A DNA stretch of 64,000 nt from Pyropia yezoensis. Lineage: Eukaryota > Rhodophyta > Bangiophyceae > Bangiales > Bangiaceae. The stretch lies in NCBI GenBank assembly GCA_009829735.1, contig CM020618.1, forward strand, positions 5,578,882-5,642,881, written 5' to 3'. Below are positions 1 through 9,739 of this stretch, piece after piece. The position numbers and the translations under genes are program-made. Under the pieces are notes generated by a model that made no database searches, was not told the DNA's origin, and saw only the letters and a program-made list of their open reading frames with translations. Positions within the stretch are counted from its first letter, which is position 1, and each line of letters opens with the position of its first letter.

Positions 1-141
1 GGGTACCCCTTATGTTGTTACACAAGTGCCTTTGATTTGTGGCCCTGAGTATTGGGTCAAGTTGATGAATGGGGAGACTATCCCCATCCTTGGTAAGGGA
101 AAGTCTGTGGCTCCTGTGACAGTCTCACAGTCGAAGCCTGG

Positions 142-3100
142 TTGCTCTGTGAGGAAGGGTTTACTGCTACCCTGCGTTTAGCCCGCAAAGTCACGTTGCC
201 CCCCAACTCGGTGGCGCACGTTGATGTTGTAACTGATTTTACGGGGAACGGGTTGGTGCACCCTCACCCCCGTCTTGCTCGCAAGCACCAAGTGCATGTT
301 GCCCTTGGCACGATGGACTCCAAAGCCGGAGTCCCGTGGAGGATCCAGGTGATGAACCTGAGCCCGACGCCCAAGTACTTCAAGTCGGGAGCCAAGTTCG
401 GCTATATCGACCAACACGAGGGACCGGTAGTAGCGGTCACCCTCAACGCGGGCGCAAGTAGCGACCCGAAGTCCGGAAAGGAGAAGCATCAAGCCAAGTC
501 GGCCGCCTCTCCTCGACCCCATGTGAACATGGAGGGTGTCCCCCCCAGGTTGAGGGTTCAAGTTGAACGCCTCTTGGACCAATATCACAAGTTGTGGGAT
601 GGTCAATTGGGACTCATGAGAGCCACCCAACACCGGATCGAGTTGAAGCCCGGTGCACCCCCTATACGCCAACAACCGTATAGGGGAGGACCTCGTTCAA
701 GGGCCCTCGTTAAGGAGCAAGTTGCTCGCATGGAGGCCCTCGATGTGATCGAGGCCAGCAACGCCGAGTGGGCGAGTCCGGTGGTTATCGTCCCCAAAGT
801 TGATGGGACCCCCCGGTTTTGTATCGACTACCGTAAGCTCAACGAGAGCACGGTGAAGGACAGTTATCCCCTACCTAGGATGGATGACTGTCTGGACTCT
901 CTGGGGGAGGCAAACGTGTTCTCTACCCTGGACTGTAACGCGGGGTACTGGCAAATTCCCATTGCCCCGGAGGACAGGCATAAAACTACCTTTACCTGTC
1001 ACTGTGGTACCTACCAGTGCAAGCGTCTACCGTTTGGTCTGTGTAACGCGCCGGCAACTTTCCAGCGCGCTATGGACATGATTCTGGCCGGAGTACGGTG
1101 GCAGATCTGTCTTGTGTACCTAGACGATATCATTGTGTTCTCCCGAAGTCCGGAGGAACACATTGGCCATCTTGGCCAGGTGTTCAAGCTACTTGCTGAC
1201 GCCGGTGTGTCACTGAAGGCGAGTAAGTGCCACCTCTTTACTCAAGAGGTGGAGTACTTGGGACATGTTGTCCATCCGGGGCGTCTCAGTGTTAACGAGA
1301 AGAACTTGAGGGCCATTCGTAAGGCTCAGTACCCCCGGACCCAGACCCAGATGAGGAGCTTCCTCGGGATGTGTAACGTGTACCGACGTTTCACCAAGGG
1401 CTTCGCCAAGGTGGCGAAGCCGTTGAATGAGCTAGTGAGCTCAACGCTACCGAAGAACCTGCCTCCCCCAAGTCGGGTGGAGCAGGATTCCTTTGAGACT
1501 CTTCGGGACCTTCTGCTGAAGCCCCCCATCTTGGCTATTCCCAGGTTGGAAGGCCACTACATCCTGGATGTGGACGCTAGCTACGACCAACTTGGTTGTG
1601 TGTTGCTTCAGCAGCAGCCGGACAAGGAGTACTTGCCGGTGGGATACTTTAGTAAGGGGCTGAACTCGGCCGAGAAGAACTACGGAGTCACCGAGTTGGA
1701 AGGACTCGCCGTGGTGTGGGCGGTGACGTCACTTCGTCACTACCTGGAGGGTGAGAAGTTCCTCATCCGCTGTGACCACCGCGCGTTGCAGTTCATCTTT
1801 AAGACGGACTGTACGAATACTCGTCTCAACCGGTGGAGGGTGCGACTGGCACCCTTCAAGTTTGACATTGAATACCGACCTGGCAGGCAACATGCCCTTG
1901 CCGATGGCCTCTCTCGGGTAGCCACCGAGGGGCTGGACACTAACCCAGTCGATGAGGACATCCCCATCGTGGGGGTAGTCACGCGCTCGGGTCAGGCGTT
2001 GAACCCCGAGGCGCCAGGGAACAAGAAGTACTTGCCCCTGTCCCTGGACGAGGTGGTGAAGGCCCAGGCCGAGGATCCCTTCTGCAAGTCGCAGAGGGAT
2101 ATACTGGATACAGTGGTAGAGACGCGTTTCTTTCTGGGAGACGATGGCCTCCTCATGAGGAGGGGGATATTCCAGGGGACCGAACAACTTGTCGTCCCCG
2201 CATCCCTCAAGGACAGTATCCTTGAGAGGGAGCACAACGCTCCCACGGGTGGACACCTGGGGTCTAGTAAACTGTACCAGACCCTGAGGACCAGGTACTA
2301 CTGGCCGTCCATGGTGGTGGACATCTACAGTTGGGTGGCTGCCTGCACAAGTTGTGCACAGAATCGTCTGATGGAACGGCGGCCTACTACGGCTATGCTA
2401 TTGTTCCCGGCCAGGGAGCCCTTCGCCGCGTTGGCGATGGACATCCTTGGGCCACTGCCTGTGACCGAGGAGGGCAACCAGTACCTCCTGGTCATCTGTG
2501 ACCGCTTCACGAAACTTACGCGAGCGATCCCACTGGCAGAGATCACGGCCATGTCGGTCGTGTCAGCCTTCCTAGATCACTGGGTTGCCGCGTATGGCAT
2601 CCCAGATAGTACACTATCGGACAATGGACCGCAATTTGCGTCTGTACTGTTTCAGGGAGTGCTGGATATGTTGGGGGTTAAGGCAAACTATGCCACCCCC
2701 TACCACCCACAAACTAATGGGCAGGTGGAGCGCTTCAACAAAACTATTGTTAGGCAGCTGCGCCACTATGTGAGTGAGCACGTGAAGACGTGGGACCAAT
2801 ACATTTCTATCCTTACTACTGCCTACAATTCGCAGGTTCACTCATCTACAGGGGAAGTACCCCTCGCTTTTGTGACCCCCCGTCGCGTGCGGTCTATTGC
2901 CGTGCGGCGGTCGCTCCCAACTAGGGAGGATGGTGGCAGTACGCCTACTCCTACTGAGAGTAAGGCGGAGTTCGCCGCTAGGCTTGAAAACCTCATCCCT
3001 AAAGTCAGGGCTGAGATGGACAAAGCACAAAAGCGCTACAAGCGTACCTTTGACAAAAAGGTGCGCAATGCTAAACATGTCCCCGAGCAGGGTGACTGGG

Positions 3101-3531
3101 TGCTGGTACACTCGCACACCCCAACTGGGGGTAAGCTGGTATTCCAGACGAAGGGACCGTACCAGGTCCTTCATACTGATGGGCGGCGCTTCACCATCGA
3201 AAGTGACGATGGGGTCCGCACAGTGAACGGACAGGACGTGGTCAAAGTTGCACCACCGCCTGCAGGCGACCCAGCTTGGGCGCGTGCGTTGGAATCGTGG
3301 CGCCTCCCCTCACTGCCTGCGGCCAAACAGGGCCCACAGGAGTACGTGTTCGATAAGTTCATCGACCACGGATGGGATGAAGACACTGACCGCCTCATGT
3401 TGAGGGTGCGTTGGTTTGGCTACAAAGCCAAGGATGATACGTGGGAGTATGTGGAGGACCTTCCCGCTGAGAAGGTCCGGGCGTACTGTGCCCGGAAGGA
3501 GATAGACCCTAACAGCCCTCCCTCAACGTGA
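142..3531 (+). CDS. pol: E1 pol: RT, RNase H, integrase, chromodomain
   Basis: This is the polyprotein of a Ty3/gypsy element; the protease part lies mostly left of the window. Seen in order: reverse transcriptase with the polymerase motif YLDDIIVFS, RNase H (DVDASYDQLG, then CDHRALQFIF), an integrase zinc-finger region with CTSCAQNR, an integrase core with the acidic motifs AMDILGPLP and LSDNGPQF followed by NGQVERFNKT, and a C-terminal chromodomain (VRWFGYKAKDDTWEYV). The family is known to use these enzymes for reverse transcription and integration, and chromodomains to steer insertion towards modified chromatin. The reading frame is open through RT, RNase H and integrase in the visible part. 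Treated as a mobile-element gene, not a host gene. Confidence 0.93.
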   Translation: MLCEEGFTATLRLARKVTLPPNSVAHVDVVTDFTGNGLVHPHPRLARKHQVHVALGTMDSKAGVPWRIQVMNLSPTPKYFKSGAKFGYIDQHEGPVVAVTLNAGASSDPKSGKEKHQAKSAASPRPHVNMEGVPPRLRVQVERLLDQYHKLWDGQLGLMRATQHRIELKPGAPPIRQQPYRGGPRSRALVKEQVARMEALDVIEASNAEWASPVVIVPKVDGTPRFCIDYRKLNESTVKDSYPLPRMDDCLDSLGEANVFSTLDCNAGYWQIPIAPEDRHKTTFTCHCGTYQCKRLPFGLCNAPATFQRAMDMILAGVRWQICLVYLDDIIVFSRSPEEHIGHLGQVFKLLADAGVSLKASKCHLFTQEVEYLGHVVHPGRLSVNEKNLRAIRKAQYPRTQTQMRSFLGMCNVYRRFTKGFAKVAKPLNELVSSTLPKNLPPPSRVEQDSFETLRDLLLKPPILAIPRLEGHYILDVDASYDQLGCVLLQQQPDKEYLPVGYFSKGLNSAEKNYGVTELEGLAVVWAVTSLRHYLEGEKFLIRCDHRALQFIFKTDCTNTRLNRWRVRLAPFKFDIEYRPGRQHALADGLSRVATEGLDTNPVDEDIPIVGVVTRSGQALNPEAPGNKKYLPLSLDEVVKAQAEDPFCKSQRDILDTVVETRFFLGDDGLLMRRGIFQGTEQLVVPASLKDSILEREHNAPTGGHLGSSKLYQTLRTRYYWPSMVVDIYSWVAACTSCAQNRLMERRPTTAMLLFPAREPFAALAMDILGPLPVTEEGNQYLLVICDRFTKLTRAIPLAEITAMSVVSAFLDHWVAAYGIPDSTLSDNGPQFASVLFQGVLDMLGVKANYATPYHPQTNGQVERFNKTIVRQLRHYVSEHVKTWDQYISILTTAYNSQVHSSTGEVPLAFVTPRRVRSIAVRRSLPTREDGGSTPTPTESKAEFAARLENLIPKVRAEMDKAQKRYKRTFDKKVRNAKHVPEQGDWVLVHSHTPTGGKLVFQTKGPYQVLHTDGRRFTIESDDGVRTVNGQDVVKVAPPPAGDPAWARALESWRLPSLPAAKQGPQEYVFDKFIDHGWDEDTDRLMLRVRWFGYKAKDDTWEYVEDLPAEKVRAYCARKEIDPNSPPST

Positions 3532-3642
3532 GGGAAGGCCGAGCAACAGTGCCAAGAGAGTGCTTCAAGTCGAAGTGGTACGCAGAGTGGCTTTTAACAA
3601 CAGCCCTAACCCTCACACTCTCACAACAAAGGCAGCTACCAA

Positions 3643-5586
3643 CTAGGCACGCATGCTAGACTCTCCCACTCCACGGCCCTCGCCCTCGCGTGGAGGCGAG
3701 CGGCGAGACCCACGCCGATAACGGTCTCCACTCGTTGGAAGGGGCGGCGGCTCCAAGTCGGAACCGTCGCGCCCTTCACGGTCGCGAAAGAGGCGCCGAC
3801 CGTGGCCACTCTTCTGCCTGGTCTTGCGCGCAAGTTTGCGACGCAGACGCTGGACAGACTCCGTCTCCGACGGGGTAGAGGACTCCGAAACGGAGTAAGA
3901 CAACTCGTCTTCCGATACGGAAGGAGAGCGCCGCGAGTGTCGGCGACGACGGCGAGGAGGCGAGTATGCCCGGCTCGCGCGACGTTTGCCACGCCCAAGT
4001 GGGGCTGGCTGGGGCATAATAGCCCCAATGCGAGCCAACTCGGCTGTCATAAACTCCGCCACCGACTCGCAACTCGCGGTCGCCACTGCAGTACGAACGC
4101 GCTCCTCAAGTTGAGGAGTCTCGGAACTCTGTAGGGTTGCGGTCGACGCGGCCAACCAGGAAATGGTGCGCACCAACGTGGTGATCATCATCTCTGAGGT
4201 TAGAGGCGTGGGCGGCAACACCAACTTGGGGTATACCGTCAGGAGGGTGGCCCCCAAGTTGGGGGACACCGGGGTGGAAGACTCCACAGCCACGCTGATC
4301 GGGATGTTCCCGTGAGGTTGGAAAGGAACAGGAGGAAGCGGAGGGGCCCGCCGAGGTGGCGGTACCCGGGTGTAACTGCGACCCCGACTTGGGGCCCCCG
4401 CAGTAGGTTGAGTCATATGGTCATCATATGAGGGCACGGCCATAACTATGGGCTTGTCCGGGGGTGGCGCAGTGTGGCGATCCACCCCCGGGGCATACGG
4501 GTAGTCCCCGATGCCCAACCCCTCTCGTAGGACCACACGGCCGTCGTGAAGTTCACGAGCGACCCACACGAACTGGCGAAGTGCGCCATCGTCCTTGGGC
4601 CCACGAGTGGGGCGGCGCAACTTGTGCTCAATGCTCTCCCACTCGATAAACTTATGGAGCCGGAGCATCTCCTCAAGTAGAGTGAGTTGTCCTGATGAGC
4701 ACCCCTCAGCAACTAGCTGAGGGGTGAGCTGTTCCAAACCTTGGAGGAGCCGGAGGGGGAGATGCCAGAGCATCCCGCGCCGCTGAACACAGGACACCCA
4801 GGTCGACATGACCTCGAGGAGCCACTGGGTGGCCAACATGGCCCACACCAGGTGATCAGGGGCAGCCGTCAACATGACGGAGCCGAAGTGGTCAAGCAAC
4901 CGTGGCAACAACGCCGGGAACCCGTAGGGGACCTCAACTTGAGGCCACCACTCGGGCTTTTTTGGATAGTACTGCTCCTTGCTGGCAGCAGACTGTTGAA
5001 GAAACTCAAGTTGAGCCGAGTTCACCAAGTAGGGACCTCGCCGGAAGTCTTTCTCCATCCGCACATCAAAGTGATGAGTGTGCGGATCGGCCTCGTGGAG
5101 GTACGGTGGGCGAGTTGCCACAGCGTCCCACGTGAAGGTCGGCAAGTCGCCGGGACCCGGGATAGTTCCCCCGCGGTCCACCATGGCCTTGGCACGCTGA
5201 ACGTCCTCAACCTCCTCATCGTCCAGGAAGGCAAACTGGACCGTCCTGAAGCCGGCAGGGAACCCGAACCTACGGGGATACTTCTCCCGTAGGCGGTCCC
5301 ATACCCGGCCCATCGCTGCGCCAAGTCGGCCACAGCGAAGAACAGTCAGCCCCTCCTCATAGAGAGGCCAAGCGGGGTAAAACCACCGCCCCAAGGCCTC
5401 ACGCGGGACAACTTGTCCCGCCTCCGGGGGAGACCCCGCCGTCAACCCAAAGCCGGGCGACGCGGGAGTCCCGTCCCCCGGAGCGATCGCGGAGCCCCCG
5501 CCGGAAGTCCCGGCGGGTGCTGCCCCGTAGGAGGTGTCCTCCATGCGCTCGTCAAGAGAGTCCGTCTCCACTCCCGGAGTCGCCAT
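3643..5586 (-). CDS. E1 antisense ORF between pol and 3' LTR
   Basis: A long ORF runs against pol and ends about 110 bp from the pol stop. An in-frame ATG lies at 5757, but the ATG at 5586 has a better initiation context (GCCATGGC) and gives about 647 residues. I do not recognise the family. The protein begins with a Gly/Ser/Pro-rich segment, then has a folded-looking middle rich in Trp, Tyr and Leu (for example WFYPAWPLYEEGL and PKKPEWWPQVEVPYG), a Pro-rich linker, and a basic Arg/Ser tail (SPPRRRRRHSRRSPS) like RS domains. No signal peptide or membrane segment is evident. The same ORF is present in all four copies in this window, so it belongs to the family. Antisense ORFs between pol and LTR are known in some plant gypsy elements; whether this one is related is unknown. 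Confidence 0.7.
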   Translation of the reverse strand: MATPGVETDSLDERMEDTSYGAAPAGTSGGGSAIAPGDGTPASPGFGLTAGSPPEAGQVVPREALGRWFYPAWPLYEEGLTVLRCGRLGAAMGRVWDRLREKYPRRFGFPAGFRTVQFAFLDDEEVEDVQRAKAMVDRGGTIPGPGDLPTFTWDAVATRPPYLHEADPHTHHFDVRMEKDFRRGPYLVNSAQLEFLQQSAASKEQYYPKKPEWWPQVEVPYGFPALLPRLLDHFGSVMLTAAPDHLVWAMLATQWLLEVMSTWVSCVQRRGMLWHLPLRLLQGLEQLTPQLVAEGCSSGQLTLLEEMLRLHKFIEWESIEHKLRRPTRGPKDDGALRQFVWVARELHDGRVVLREGLGIGDYPYAPGVDRHTAPPPDKPIVMAVPSYDDHMTQPTAGAPSRGRSYTRVPPPRRAPPLPPVPFQPHGNIPISVAVESSTPVSPNLGATLLTVYPKLVLPPTPLTSEMMITTLVRTISWLAASTATLQSSETPQLEERVRTAVATASCESVAEFMTAELARIGAIMPQPAPLGRGKRRASRAYSPPRRRRRHSRRSPSVSEDELSYSVSESSTPSETESVQRLRRKLARKTRQKSGHGRRLFRDREGRDGSDLEPPPLPTSGDRYRRGSRRSPPREGEGRGVGESSMRA

Positions 5587-5910
5587 GGCTCTCCCCAAGT
5601 TGGGGAGAGACGCTCTGGCTATCGCAGCACGAGACCCACCTCGAGTTGAGGGGGACTCGGATCGTGGGTATACGGGTGGCCTCCCCAGCGTGGGGCGGCC
5701 CAGTGGAAGGTGAAGGGGAGGTGGTGGTGATGGTGAAGTGTGAACTGAGGAGAGCAAGCTGCCGAGTGGGCAAGCTTGAGGAGAGGGGCGGTCAACGTGA
5801 CCGCCTCCACATCCGCGTTACTTACTCAAGGGGGGACAGCAAGTCGCGCCCCCAACGCCGAGACGTGCGTTTACGCACCCCCTTACAGGGCCGACCGGGT
5901 CGGTCGGAAC

Positions 5911-5924
5911 TGAGGAGAGGGGAG
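5911..5924 (+). other. Polypurine tract of E1
   Basis: The purine-rich run TGAGGAGAGGGGAG directly abuts the start of the 3' LTR. In LTR retroelements this is where plus-strand DNA synthesis is primed. The same run is found next to the 3' LTRs of the other copies. Confidence 0.75.
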
Positions 5925-6393
5925 TGTGGCAGTATTGACCCCTAGGTAGGGGGGCAACACGTGCCATGCAAGGGGCGGCAGGCCACTAGCCTGATCCGTT
6001 CCTCCCCCTGCATTTGGGTCCGTATTCCCTAAGTTTGGGATAGTTAGCTTAGTAGTAAATCCAACTTGGATTTGAGGGTTTTCTGCATTTATCGTCTTGA
6101 ATTTTCGTGTGGCCCGGTGGGCAGGTGCTGGGGTGGGAGATTCTGAGTGGCGAGATTCTGAGTGGACCCTGGGGGGATAAGGGGAGGGACAGCGGGGCTT
6201 GGCCCTGCGTCCCCGTCCCGACCAAGAAACTGATGGACCACACACCATCCTCTTGTTTGTCCGTTGGGGGTTTGCCCCACAACAGGGACAGAGTGTGTGC
6301 GACTTGCACTTCTTCCGGTTCCCCCGACACGGGAGGCAGCCCTAGCACACCGCCCCAACTTGGGTGCCGTGTGTGCTAGTGGTTTTTGCCACA
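5925..6393 (+). repeat. 3' LTR of E1 (469 bp)
   Basis: The LTR begins TGTGGCAGTATTGACC and ends GGTTTTTGCCACA, so it has TG...CA ends and a 7-bp terminal inverted repeat TGTGGCA/TGCCACA. All complete LTRs of the family in the window are exactly 469 bp. At 6023 it has a G shared only with the 3' LTR of E4. Confidence 0.93.
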
Positions 6394-6460
6394 GCTGGCA
6401 CCGCCGACTTGATGGGCTACTTCATGGCGCACCCCCGTATATAGTCGAATAATGACTGTA

Positions 6461-8655
6461 TGGTACGTTGCACAAAAAAGATACATCGAGCATTATTTTC
6501 TTTCTTCTCCGGCGTTGTTCGGGCCACACCCCTCGGCCAATCAGGTGCCTCGGGAATTTGCCCCGGTGTAATGGACTGGTCCTGCTTGATGGTGGGCTCC
6601 TTTCGGGTGTGGTGTGCACGCTCATTAGTCAGGCTTTTGGGAAAGTGTGCAGGGTTTTGACGGCCGCCGCGGTGGCCACGCCAGGGGTGTCGCCGGTGCT
6701 GCGGTCGGCGTCGGCGACGGCGGCGACGGTGGCGACGGTGGCGACGGAGGTGGCAGTGGCGGCGGCGGCGTCGGTGGAGACGTCCGTGGCGGTGGCGACG
6801 GTAGCGCCTGGGGCGGCGGTGGCGACGCGGTGGCGGGGGCGACGGCCGTGGCGGTGGCGACGGCGGTAACGACAGGGGTGGCGGTGGCGACGGTGGCGAC
6901 GGTGACGACGGTGGCGACGGCGGCGGCGGCGGCGTCGGTGACGACGGCCGTGGCGGTGGCGATGGTAGCGACTAGGGTGGCGCAGGCGACGCGGTGGCGG
7001 GGGCGACGGCCGTGCCGGTGGCGACGGCGGTGGCGACGCGGTGGCGGGGGCGACGGCCGTGCCGGTGGCGACGGCGGTGGCGACGCAGTGGTGGGGGCGA
7101 CGGCCGTGGCGGGGGCGACGGCCGTGGCGGTGGCGACGGCGGTAACGACAGGGGTGGCGGTGGCGACGGTGGCGACGGTGACGACGGTGGCGACGGCGGC
7201 GGCGGCGGCGTCGGTGACGACGGCCGTGGTGGTGGCGACGGCGGTGGCGACGGGCGTGGTGGCGGCGACGGGGGTGGCCGTGGCGACGGGGGTGGCCGTG
7301 GCGACGGGGTTATCCGTGGCGACGGGGGTGTTGGTAGCTTTGGCTGTGGAGTGGGGGGCTTGCGTTGGTGGCGGTGGAGACGGAGAGCTTTTTCTGACGG
7401 TGGGGTCGGCCACGTGTTTGGGAGAGGGGGGGAGAGGTTGGCAGTATGCGGGGGGGGGGGGTCGTGGGCGGTGTGATTTATGTGACGTGATGGGAAACGT
7501 ATGTGGTGGCGGTGTTGCTGGTGGGGTTGTTTGGGGCGGTGATGCCGCCAGCGCTGGGTAAATCGCCGGCGTCGGCACGATTGTTTTTTTATAGTAAAGG
7601 AGGGCGGTCATGGGTGCCTTGTCGACGATGTCATAGCCAGGCAAGGTATCCCAGAATGTCTCGTGCAGGAAATCGGTGGCGGGAGTGTGGGGCGCGGCGG
7701 AGCAACGCACAATGCATGCAAACTACCTCCTCTCTCGCACCCCCGCGCAAAAGAGAACAGGCGCTTGTTTTCCCTATTTTCTTTCGCGCCCCGTCCCTAG
7801 ACCACAAGAGCCAAGCAGACCGTCGCGTTCCGCTTTTTTTTTTTTTCCCTCCCGTCTGCCTCCCATTATCATCCCCCTCCCCCCGCCTCGCCCACACGCC
7901 CGGGGTGCGTTTTCCTCACCCTGGCACGCCCACCACAGCTCATCTGACGTTGAGGCTGGCGGCACCTTCTCCCTGGTTACCCCGTCCCCCCATCCCCCGA
8001 GACACGTTGGATGCACCGAGGCTGGCACCACCTAAGTCGCCAACAATGGACCTGTCGTGCCAGGCGGGAGGAAAGGGTGGAAGGGGTTGCTTGGCACTGG
8101 CTGGCGGGAGGGGCAGGACGATGAGAGGGAACCAGAAGGCGAGAGAGGCGCTCTCCGCTTCCTCATTGGGGACCGTCGGGGCGCACGCTAACGGTCTCGA
8201 AGCATGACTAACGCATGAGCACCAGTCTTGCTCATCGAACAATCACACGAGCGCATTGGTTGGAACTATTTCCTCTCGCGAGACCATTTTATACACGAGG
8301 TCTCGCGAGCGAAAAAAGAATCTGAAAAAAGTGCCCTCCAGCTGTCCCCGCGAAGCTCCCCTATCTCGACTACCCCCCTGCCAAGCCTCAGTTAGCACAT
8401 GGGCCCGAATCAGCCCCCGAGCAGTGCAAATCAATGCGAAAAGAAAGGCCCCATTTCAGGTTCGTCAGCATCTGGTCCACTCAGGGTGTCCCTCAGAGCG
8501 GTACACAAACCAGGAGACCCAAGGACCTCATTAGTTCGCAAGGACCTCGATGATCCTTCTGTCAGCATAGCGGCCGTGGACCCCGTCACGGCCGATGTCC
8601 TGCCCGGGCCCGAGCCGAGAAGAACCTCGATGTATCTTTTTTCTGCAACGGACCA
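6461..8655 (+). mobile_element. TIR element L (2.2 kb), GGC-rich core
   Basis: The ends form a terminal inverted repeat: the left end starts TGGTACGTTGCACAAAAAAG and the right end, read on the minus strand, starts TGGTCCGTTGCAGAAAAAAG; 28 of the first 30 bases match. Both ends are flanked by TA. The interior holds a GGC-rich array (6660-7330), a unique segment and a second arm (8243-8655). The same element occurs inverted at 10089-12710. I see no transposase in it and cannot assign a superfamily; TA flanks would fit Tc1/mariner-like or related elements. Confidence 0.6.
6660..7330 (+). repeat. GGC/GAC-rich minisatellite in element L
   Basis: The tract is built from GGTGGCGAC-like units. Larger repeat orders are visible: a segment of more than 100 bp starting near 6845 recurs 276 bp further on with one or two changes, and a 47-bp unit is duplicated at 6991 and 7038. 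Because stop codons are rare in such DNA, several frames on both strands stay open for 150-360 codons; their Val-Ala-Thr and Gly-Asp repeats are a composition effect, and I do not call genes here. Confidence 0.8.
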
Positions 8656-8934
8656 TATATACATATGTACGTACACAAACCATCGTGACGAGCAAAACGA
8701 GATATCTCCGATGACGTTGGATTCGATTCCACCCGTCATAATGAAGCTGACTTAATTCGTAAAGAAAATAGTCAGCATTGGGGTGACTTTCGAAATTGCA
8801 AGAAGTGGGATTATAATCATTTATGGCTGGATGACAAATGAATATAGTCAACCCCTTGATTTTAATTCGTATGGAGCGATTTTTATTGATTATAATCAAT
8901 GGCCATGATTAGAATAATTTTTTTTCTTGATTAT
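8656..8934. other. AT-rich DNA between element L and the palindrome
   Basis: Short AT-rich segment without a coding signal. It includes a first, single copy (8888-8914) of the sequence that makes up the palindrome further right. Confidence 0.5.
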
Positions 8935-9030
8935 AATCATTGGCCATGATTCTAGCCATGGCCAATGATGATAATCATGATTATAATCATTGGCCATGAT
9001 TCTAATCATGGCCAATGATTATAATCAAGA
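8935..9030. repeat. Near-perfect AT-rich palindrome
   Basis: The outer arms TCTTGATTATAATCATTGG and CCAATGATTATAATCAAGA are perfect reverse complements, and the whole 96 bp folds on itself. It is built from repeats of GATTATAATCATTGGCCATG and its complement, so it can form either one long hairpin or two smaller ones. Confidence 0.85.
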
Positions 9031-9142
9031 AAAATTCGAACCATTCGAGCCGAACTAAGTAACAACGCGTCAGTCGCGCTTCTGACGCCTGAAAAGATGC
9101 CGCAGCAGCCGCGTGTGCCAACGATACGTCACGCTGTTCTCT

Positions 9143-9739
9143 TCACTCGTTCTCTGCATCAGCAACGTCTGTCAGTCGAGAAACTAGCTCCTGCGCTCCC
9201 GCCACAATCGCTATATCTTCGGCGACCAGTGCGTCAGTCCCCTCGTCTTCGTCCAGGCCCTGCGCAAGCACACCATTCCCACAGGCGCTATTGACGGCAT
9301 CATTTCCATTGGAACCATCTCTTGTCGTTGCTTTACCGGCTTCACTCAGAACTTGAGAGCTCAGCATGCCCAGCAAGTTGGAGCAGGAGAGCACGTGAGA
9401 TTTGTAGCGTCCCACCTGCCACGACAAGCGCGCCAGACACGCTCCGCAGTTCATCTTGCGGTTGGATTTGTCAATAGTGAAGTAGGAGCTGCACTCTGTC
9501 GCCGGCCGACCACGCTTCCGTGGAAGAGCAAATATGGCACTCCGGTCAGCAGCTGCGACTGGCGAGACGCTGCTGCCAGAGGGGGGTCCTATGCTTGTTG
9601 ATGCTCCAAGAGCCGCACTTGTAGCCGGGGCACCTGACGCCGGCGCGTCAGGGTCGCCCCCAGCGGGGGGAGTTGCCTGGGAATTCATGGTCCAAGTGGC
9701 GGGTGGGAGGTTGCAATGAGCTGTCGTTGCGGCGGCCAC
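9143..9739 (-). pseudogene. BED-type zinc finger ORF, probable hAT N-terminus
   Basis: A 198-codon ORF with a Pro/Ala/Ser-rich start, then LPRKRGRPATECSSYF and a C-x2-C ... H-x4-C arrangement (NCGACLARL, then KSHVLSC). This arrangement is typical of BED fingers at the N-terminus of hAT transposases, which bind transposon ends. No catalytic domain follows before the ORF ends, so this is either a truncated transposase or one exon of a spliced gene. It lies between the two inverted elements L and R and next to the AT palindrome. The BED call is moderately secure; the hAT assignment is inference. Confidence 0.45.

Larger units (their letters stand above)
1..6393 (+). mobile_element. Ty3/gypsy chromodomain LTR retroelement E1, 3' part
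   Basis: This is the 3' portion of a chromovirus-type Ty3/gypsy element that continues beyond the left edge of the window. Parts in order are the end of the protease region, reverse transcriptase, RNase H, integrase and chromodomain (to 3531), a long ORF on the opposite strand (3643-5586), a purine tract and the 3' LTR (5925-6393). The flank after the LTR is GCTGG (6394-6398). The visible part looks essentially whole, with at most about one break. It is nearly identical to E4 and a few percent different from E2 and E3, so it is young. Confidence 0.93.

Noticed and set aside
6625-7710. Long ORFs on both strands across the GGC-rich array
   Set aside because: Val-Ala-Thr and Gly-Asp repeats appear in several frames at once because the DNA lacks A/T-rich stop codons; no domain is visible. 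The N-terminal 45 residues of the minus-strand ORF look less repetitive but match nothing I know.
8935-9030. CRISPR-like repeats
   Set aside because: The repeats form one palindrome without regular spacers, in clearly eukaryotic DNA.
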